Origin: Acanthaster planci
Taxonomy: Eukaryota; Echinodermata; Asteroidea; Valvatida; Acanthasteridae
Direction: 5' to 3'
DNA length: 64,000 bases
Assembly (NCBI RefSeq): GCF_001949145.1
Contig: NW_019091355.1
Span: forward strand, 1,699,107 to 1,763,106
The position numbers and the translations under genes are program-made. The notes below the pieces were generated by a model. It was given only the letters and a program-made list of their open reading frames with translations. It was not told the DNA's origin and made no database searches. This document shows positions 57,719 through 64,000 of the stretch, piece after piece (within the stretch, counting starts at the first letter, position 1; the number at the start of each line of letters is the position of its first letter).

Positions 57719-58809
57719 AAGTATCATTTGTTCCACCGGGTAAACGGTCAGCTTCTTCGACAACGTGTTGTGTTTGCTTTCGCTTGTCGTAGAGGGCGCT
57801 CAAAGGCAAACACATTTACACAATGATTGATGACAGGTTATTAGTATTTTGGATATCTAAAATATCAGAGAAATCCTCCATAAAACGGAGGGGGATCTGC
57901 AGAGGGAGTGTGGTGTTTATTTCCGTCGTGCTCAGTTTTCCGAGGGGCACCGTAAAACACATGCTCTCTCCTTGCCAGTGAGTCAGGCTGGTTGCAGCCC
58001 CTTCGAGTCCATGGTGTCACATCCGGTAGTGCACCGGGCATGTTCCCAAGCTGCAGAGCCTTCTCCGGCTGCTCCAAGTACAGCAGGCTTTCTCCGGAGT
58101 TTCACTTCCTATTTTGCCGTCTGGCCATCAAGGGTTGACTTTCAGGGACCACGACCAGGAGAGTGCAGTCTGATGCAGATGCAGATTTCAACGATTCGGC
58201 GTGTGGGTTGTTGTGATTCAGTCGACATTTGAACCAGGGAGGCGACTGGCCTGGACGCAGCCTTGAGAGGTGGTGGGGCGGTGCCTTTGCGACCAGGGGA
58301 CGAGGTTACAGGTCAGAGAATTCCAGCCAAGCTGAGGACGCATCGCACCCCTCTGCCTACCCCAAGGACCAACATACAAGCACTGATTGCCGCTCATCGG
58401 TATCTGTGTCTTTAAAGACGTTCCTTCGAACTGTGGAAAATGTAAATTGGGGGTCATCTTTACCTGAGACATGCATGTTGCATGAAGTACACAGAAATTC
58501 GTTCAACATCGCCATATCCTGTCGCAGAGTGAGCATAGGAGTTTTGAAACAGCAATGTTGAGGTCTGTGCACCACACACGATTTTATTGCAGCAGATTCA
58601 GTGGTCGTTGCAACACTGCGCACAAACAGTAGTCGTTCTCGGACTTTATGACTCTGCAGTACTTTACTACTCCCCGAAGCACGTAAACGACCATCATTTA
58701 GATTGACAATGTAGCCAGTATTGGATTAGATTGGGTGACGGAGAAATCTTGGACTTTATTATCAGAGAAATCTCTGACATCTAAGATCGTTTGACAGAAC
58801 CCGTTCAAG

Positions 58810-59142
58810 ATGCCCATCTACGCCACCAAGCCCAGAATCGAGTGGCCAGCGGTGTATTCGACCACCGCCCATCCTCTTCAGTTCGTCAAACATGAGCTGG
58901 ACAACAATAAAACCAACACTTTCCCCAGGACTAGGAGGCGCATTTCCCCGTGCACTTCGAATGGGCTACCTTCCGTTCTGGCGGATCGTGAAGGGGTTGA
59001 AATCATCCAGTTACCTGGCGACGAGACGGGCCGTTCTGGGGTGGCGATTACCATCCCTCCTTGCAAAGATGCGACGACTGTCATTGTTCGACTACCCAAC
59101 AGTGCAGGCCCAGGAGAGAAAATTGAAGTGGATCTTTCACTT
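58810..59142 (+). CDS. Coding exon of unknown family, probable first coding exon (111 codons)
   Basis: The ATG in context CAAGATGCC opens 111 codons up to a CTT|GTAAGA donor, phase 0. The translation is protein-like: a basic, Ser/Thr-rich first half (MPIYATKPRIEWP..., RTRRR), then a beta-rich part with GVEIIQLPGDE, VAITIPPC, VIVRLPN and a final PGEKIEVDLSL. Alternating hydrophobic residues suggest a small beta domain. I recognise no family. It is GC-richer than its flanks. It may be an alternative first exon or a later exon of the PDZ gene, whose first exon also ends in phase 0, or the start of a separate gene running off the window. If unspliced, the frame stops two codons later. Confidence 0.5.
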
Positions 59143-62100
59143 GTAAGATGATAACACATATATTCTTGTCTGCTTAATTTTGTTTGATATTCCTCGTGCA
59201 CGTATTGGCATTACAGAATACAATTGATTTTCAACATGAAGTGTACTTTCAGATTGATCAAATTGGGAAGAGTTCTTCTTGATTATCGATACAATTTTAA
59301 TCTTACGTTTCCGCAGTTAGGCCTACAACTGCTTCATCTAAATGAGGTGACCTTTTTAAAACTACACGTACATGTACATCTAACAGGTTTAATTTTTTTT
59401 ACCGAGGAAGAGCGCATCACGATTACGTGTCCCTGTATGGCAATTGCGAAATCGTCAAGGCACACTGAAACAAAAACCCAAGGGCATTTCTGAGGGCAGA
59501 CCCTTAAAGTCCACCAGGGAATGTCTTCTTTTTTTCCTGCAGTTTGACCTCAAGCACGACTGGAACTGAAACCTACTCCCATTTCAGATCAAACAAGCTT
59601 TCTTCTCTGCCTTCCACCGATACAACTTTGGGCACATACGCTGACCAAATCCAAGTACATTTTTTTTAATATAAACTTGCAAAGAGCGTTCTAGTATTCA
59701 AATCCAGCATAATGCAATATCTCTTTTTTTATACATACACAACCGTGTCAGCGTGCGAAACGTGTCACCCACAACGAGGAAAGGAAACATGAAGTTGTTA
59801 CAAGGAAAATACAAGGCGATACTGAAATAGTTTTGTGCTCGGCTGCATGAGATGAGTCACTATTCACATGAAAAGTGAAAATAAACGAGGCTTATGCGTC
59901 GAGGTATTTCAACGCAATCAAAACGACCACCGTGGTGAGAATGTTTTTACTGTACAGGGGCTTCACAAAGCAATCTATTAGACTGTACTTGTAAGTAATC
60001 CTCACCAACAAATGGACGGAAAACTTTGACAGTACTGTAAAAAATAGTCACTTATTGGACTGTAGACCTTGAGTTTGTGTCAGCCACGTTATTATAGTAT
60101 CTTCCCAACTTGCATGCAATGAATGATGTGATGCAGACTTATGATCATGCTCACATTGAGTTGTGATTACTTTTCTTCAAACTAGAAGCAGCCAAGGAAC
60201 GTATAGTACAAATTCCATACGGTAATGCCTCTGACCTTGGGGAACCGTGAAAGCAATTGTGGCGCGTCCAGAAACGTTCAACCAGTGGCGGAAGTTAAAT
60301 TTCCACTGCCGTTCGGCCCTGTTCATTGTACACTCCTGCAGCTTGTCAAAAATTAAAAGGGTTTTCGACACACCCACTATGGGTCCAGTGTTCAATCTCT
60401 CACCGCGATTGCCAAGATAACTTGTCGTTTAGTGGGACCTTGTAAATCGTTCTGGCAGTGCAACTGAATTTCAAGAATTGACACTGGATTAGTCAATAAC
60501 ATAAGCTCAGTCCGGAAATGGTTGAGGTTGTCAGTTTGTAAGTTTTCATTTGAAATAAGATTTCTCTCTGTTTGTTATAAAAAATCTTTCTAAACTGGGA
60601 ATCTGACTACATCAAAGTTGCCATCAGTTGGTATTAACGTTGTTGCTCGCACAATTTTGGCCTTTTCATTGAAAATAGAAGAAATCTATTAAAACACAGT
60701 GACTACAACAGACGGTCCAGCGTGCCATCTGTTTTCCAATGCTCTTACGAGACGGTTCATTTTTTTCAGTGTTTCTGACGCATATGCTTGCCAAGGACGG
60801 TAATAAATTCCGAGCAAAGGTTAGATCTTACATCAGTACTTCCTGAGATATGGAAGACACTTTTGGGCCTTGCCCTTCTCTCCTCGACCACAGGAAAATA
60901 TTATTTACTTTAAAGAAGATTTCAATCAAAGGGTTGTTGGCGTGTCACCTCCAAGCCAAGCCCCACTGTTGAGTTATTATAACTAGGCCTAAATGGTGTG
61001 AAAGGCAAAAACGAAAAGTGTGATTTTAGCTGTTTTTGTAACAAAGCATTGAATGCAGTCCCCCAGGGCTAACGCTGCACGTAAGTATATGTCAAAGGTA
61101 AGCCAATGTAATTATATCAAAGTTTACACAAACAATCCCATCTGCGATGGTATTTCCCCCTCTCTGTCCTACCCAGCCCCATCTATAACTTTTTAAAACT
61201 CACACTGGACGATTTAGTTTACACGGCAACGCACGGTCTGTTCTTTCGCATGCGCACAGCTCTTGCGCACAAATCTGCACCTACTAATTATGGCAGTATT
61301 TACCCACAATATTTTGCGACATCAGCATTTAATTTCCTACGCAAAGTTTTTATCAAAGAGATTAACTGTTAATATTGCCAAAAGTCCAAATCACGACATC
61401 CATTTCAGACGTCTTTACCTTAGCCAAATGTGTCTTGACTAAGGTTGTGTCCGAAACGGGCTTCCAGAGCTACGACTAGGTCTATTGTCTACGCGTCTCC
61501 ACATATTTCCAATAGAGCGAGGACTTAGACCTAGCTCTCGACAACAGATTCGGATGCCGCCAAGGTGTCATCAACTTGTCTTTAAGGTTGCTGACCGACT
61601 ACATTATGAATAAACAGTTCATCACCGGCTACCTTCAGACACACTTTCTGGGGCCGTGCGTCTCGACTCGACTGACCACTATTTTGGAAGACAATATTAT
61701 ATCCCTTGGTGCCAGCTGTAATTGATCAAACCCTTCTCTCTTTCACCGAAGGGGCCACTTTAAAAGAAGGGAGCGTTTCCGCCTGCAAGGTGTACATGCT
61801 GCACCGCTGAAGCCTTTGGGAGTTAACTGACTGCCGTTAAGCTAACGAATTCATGAACATATACATTCTTCCAGAGATACGGTCTGGGATCTAAAAAGGA
61901 AAAGGAACATTTAAAACACAATTTAAGTCTCAGGAATACATTTGTCATCGTTGTCAATACAGCCATCTCCCCAGGTGTGTATTTTCTCTAAATTGAAACA
62001 GAGTTCAGTTTCCGGACGGGGCATTTTAATTGATGCGTCAACTTTACGAGATATCCGGCTGTCAAAAACAATACTCCAAGGGGAGAAATCGCCATTTCAT

Positions 62101-64000
62101 CGCACATTCTTACCGTACGACCAGTGATGTCCCCGAGTGCCGTTCGAAAATGCCCAGTAAAGTTCCCTGCCTAGTTCAACCGTAACAATGCGGATATGAC
62201 TTGAGCGGATCTTGGCGAGTGGTCGTTGTTGCTGGCGGTTGCAGTTTATGGTCAAAATAAGTGTTTTATTAGCCATGTCCACCACAAACAAGAAAAGGAG
62301 GAAGTGGCAATTGTTCAGAAATCCCGTATGACCTATTGGAAGTCAAACATGATTACACTCCTTGAGAGACTAACACAAATTTGTGACTTGATTCTTGAGT
62401 GCAACACAATTCCTGGTGTCACATAAAAATACATTCATAGGAAAGCCAGAAAGAAAGGACAAAAAGAATAAATGGTCAAAAGGTAGCGCTTTACTAAATT
62501 CAAGGCACTGATGGTTGGCTCTGTAATCGAAAAATACAGAAACGCACAAACTGAGTTACTTTTTCACAAGCTTTTGTAATTCACCACAATTCCCACAAAG
62601 GACTAAATACGCGGAATACTTTTTCTCGATTGGCAAAGAAAACGTTTTAATTTTAGACTTAAATTTTGATTATTCCTCCATTTTTTATTGCCGTCAGTAA
62701 GGATGGAAACAGTATGAGGAAGATATCAGCTTCCGTAATGCGCCGAACTTGTTCTTCACAATCACATGAACAAACATTTTCAAATTTCGCTTGGGGTTTT
62801 CCCAGTTTCGATTCCAACAGATTATATTCTCTACCTTAGTGCAGCATCGATTCCTAAGGTAAACTGTTCGAGTCAGGATTACAAATTGTTCAAATTGTTG
62901 CAGTAGGCTTGCAGGACAAAAACCTCGTTATTCTGTAAGTTTACTCACACCAGGTCGTATATGCAAGATAGGAAGTACAAATTTCGTGGATACTTAATAT
63001 GATGACTAGTGTTCTGTGGTGAATCTCCGGGGCAAAGCAAAGTCTGGGGGTCACAAGTCGAATTTGACATTTTTTGTTGAAACGAAGAAAAAAACTGGAC
63101 AATTTCACCGCCTCCGGGTTCCTGTCCATTGCTTTGGTTGAACCTGTCTGCTCACCTGTAATATTAGGAATTAAAACTTGCTTACTGGCACTGCCTACAT
63201 GTATGTTTTGTAGCAATTACGGAATCCCCCACGGGACAAAGGACAGTTCAGAATGTTGCAGCGAGCTAAATGTAGTAGTGTGGAAGCAGGCATTTTGCCA
63301 AACCGCTCATTTTTGTCTGAATCATGTAAGGCCTGGCAGCTGTTGCTGTGCTGTCGGGACTCAATTCCCACTTCGGCGCGTGCGCACCCGCTGTTGGCCG
63401 CCTATGGCCAGATCATAATAATTGGAGACTGATAATTGACGAGGCATACCCTGAGACTTCAAATCGGACATATCCTTAATTGGGTTAATTGCACTTCCCC
63501 TCAAGGGGTGCATAAAAGGACCTAAACAGTTTAGCATGATCCCCTCTTCACATAAACTTAGATGAAGAACATGTACATGAAGGTACACACAGACACAACT
63601 CATTGATGTTGGCAATTTATAGGGGCGTCCTCTTATAAATATATCTTTGACTCATTGAAACATCCAAAATATTTCACCCTCAGTAAGGTCAGTACACCGG
63701 AATATATCTCATTACTTTGCCCCCTACGACAAGTCATCTCTATGAACCAATCCACTAATACAGACATTTATACGACCTTTGCTGAGTGACAAGGACCATA
63801 ATTTGTTTTTCGACTCAAGGCAATCTGCATAAAATAACTATGATTGTCTGCTTGGTCAAACATGTGTTTTTAACACTTCACGAGCCTTTACTTATCGATC
63901 AGGTCAATGAACTGGACAGTCCTTATTTTTGTATTTTCACTTGAGATGTCCTCTATTATCATTTGGAAAAAGTATTCTTTGAGACTTGAACATTTCGTAT
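59143..64000 (+). other. Gene-free stretch after the 58810 exon, probable intron
   Basis: No further exon with motifs and splice sites is seen. It holds a foldback element at 61441-61564 and scattered AT-rich tracts. Frames near 62941-63418 are short and unsupported. Confidence 0.45.
61441..61564. mobile_element. MITE family 2-like, copy 4
   Basis: It starts AAGGTTGTGTCCGAAACGGG and ends ACAGATTCGGATGCCG. The internal inverted arms resemble those at 57612. The two copies share almost their whole length, differing by an insertion of about 15 bp in the centre. Confidence 0.68.

Larger units (their letters stand above)
54295..58809. other. Gene-poor stretch, probably intron of the PDZ gene
   Basis: It contains family 2 foldback copies (54609, 57612). 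The region 57950-58560 is GC-rich with several overlapping open frames on both strands, none with recognisable motifs. It may be a second promoter for the exon at 58810. Minus-strand frames at 55721-56197 and 56319-56669 are of doubtful length and unrecognised. Confidence 0.4.

Noticed and set aside
57865-58561. Several overlapping frames on both strands, one containing LRPGDEV like a PDZ
   Set aside because: The PDZ-like words are not in a full PDZ pattern, frames overlap and the region is GC-rich, so open frames are expected. A promoter is as likely.
1-64000. CRISPR arrays, bacterial operons, ribosome binding sites
   Set aside because: The genes are spliced and eukaryotic. The only regular arrays are tRNA units and simple tandem repeats.

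Overview
This window looks like nuclear DNA from an animal, most likely a marine invertebrate deuterostome such as an echinoderm, hemichordate or amphioxus. The grounds are split genes with GT-AG introns, about 40% GC with small CpG-rich promoter patches, chordate/echinoderm-type families (a DOK7-like adaptor, a CHST8-14-type Golgi sulfotransferase, CYP2-clan P450s, a discoidin-domain protein), many non-autonomous DNA transposons, a tRNA-derived SINE, and abundant self-complementary TACATGTA motifs. The species cannot be fixed from sequence alone.

Layout. (1) 1-22964: no supported coding exon. It reads as the large second intron of a minus-strand gene whose first two coding exons lie at 22965-23202. 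These encode the start of a PH domain very like docking protein 7, and a CpG-rich promoter follows at 23203-23760. (2) 25796-27522, plus strand: three exons of one F5/8 type C (discoidin) domain with matching phases and a one-base frameshift in the last exon. A foldback DNA transposon (MITE) family surrounds and enters it. (3) 28745-31461, minus strand: a complete four-exon, 369-residue type II membrane carbohydrate sulfotransferase. (4) 31462-35327: a repeat-rich spacer with a 21-bp minisatellite, a roughly 510-bp tandem repeat and two foldback elements. (5) 35328-38938 and 41457-44586, plus strand: two complete five-exon CYP2-like P450 genes in tandem (502 and 501 residues) with the same intron phases and nearly the same exon lengths. 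The first has a SINE in its last intron. (6) 46463-46564, plus strand: the first coding exon of a PDZ-domain gene of the PDLIM/synaptopodin-2 type behind a GC-rich 5' region. Another convincing coding exon of unknown family lies at 58810-59142. (7) 51244-54294, minus strand: a tandem array of tRNA-Pro genes with all three eukaryotic anticodons (CGG, TGG, AGG), plus decayed copies and an assembly gap.

The genes do not form one pathway. The points of most interest are the tRNA-Pro array (birth-and-death of isoacceptors and a gap whose size does not fit the repeat period), probable gene conversion between the P450 duplicates, and at least five families of small inverted-repeat elements. I found no convincing novel molecular system. 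Exon calls rest on reading frame, splice-site and phase consistency plus family motifs recalled from knowledge, not on database searches.
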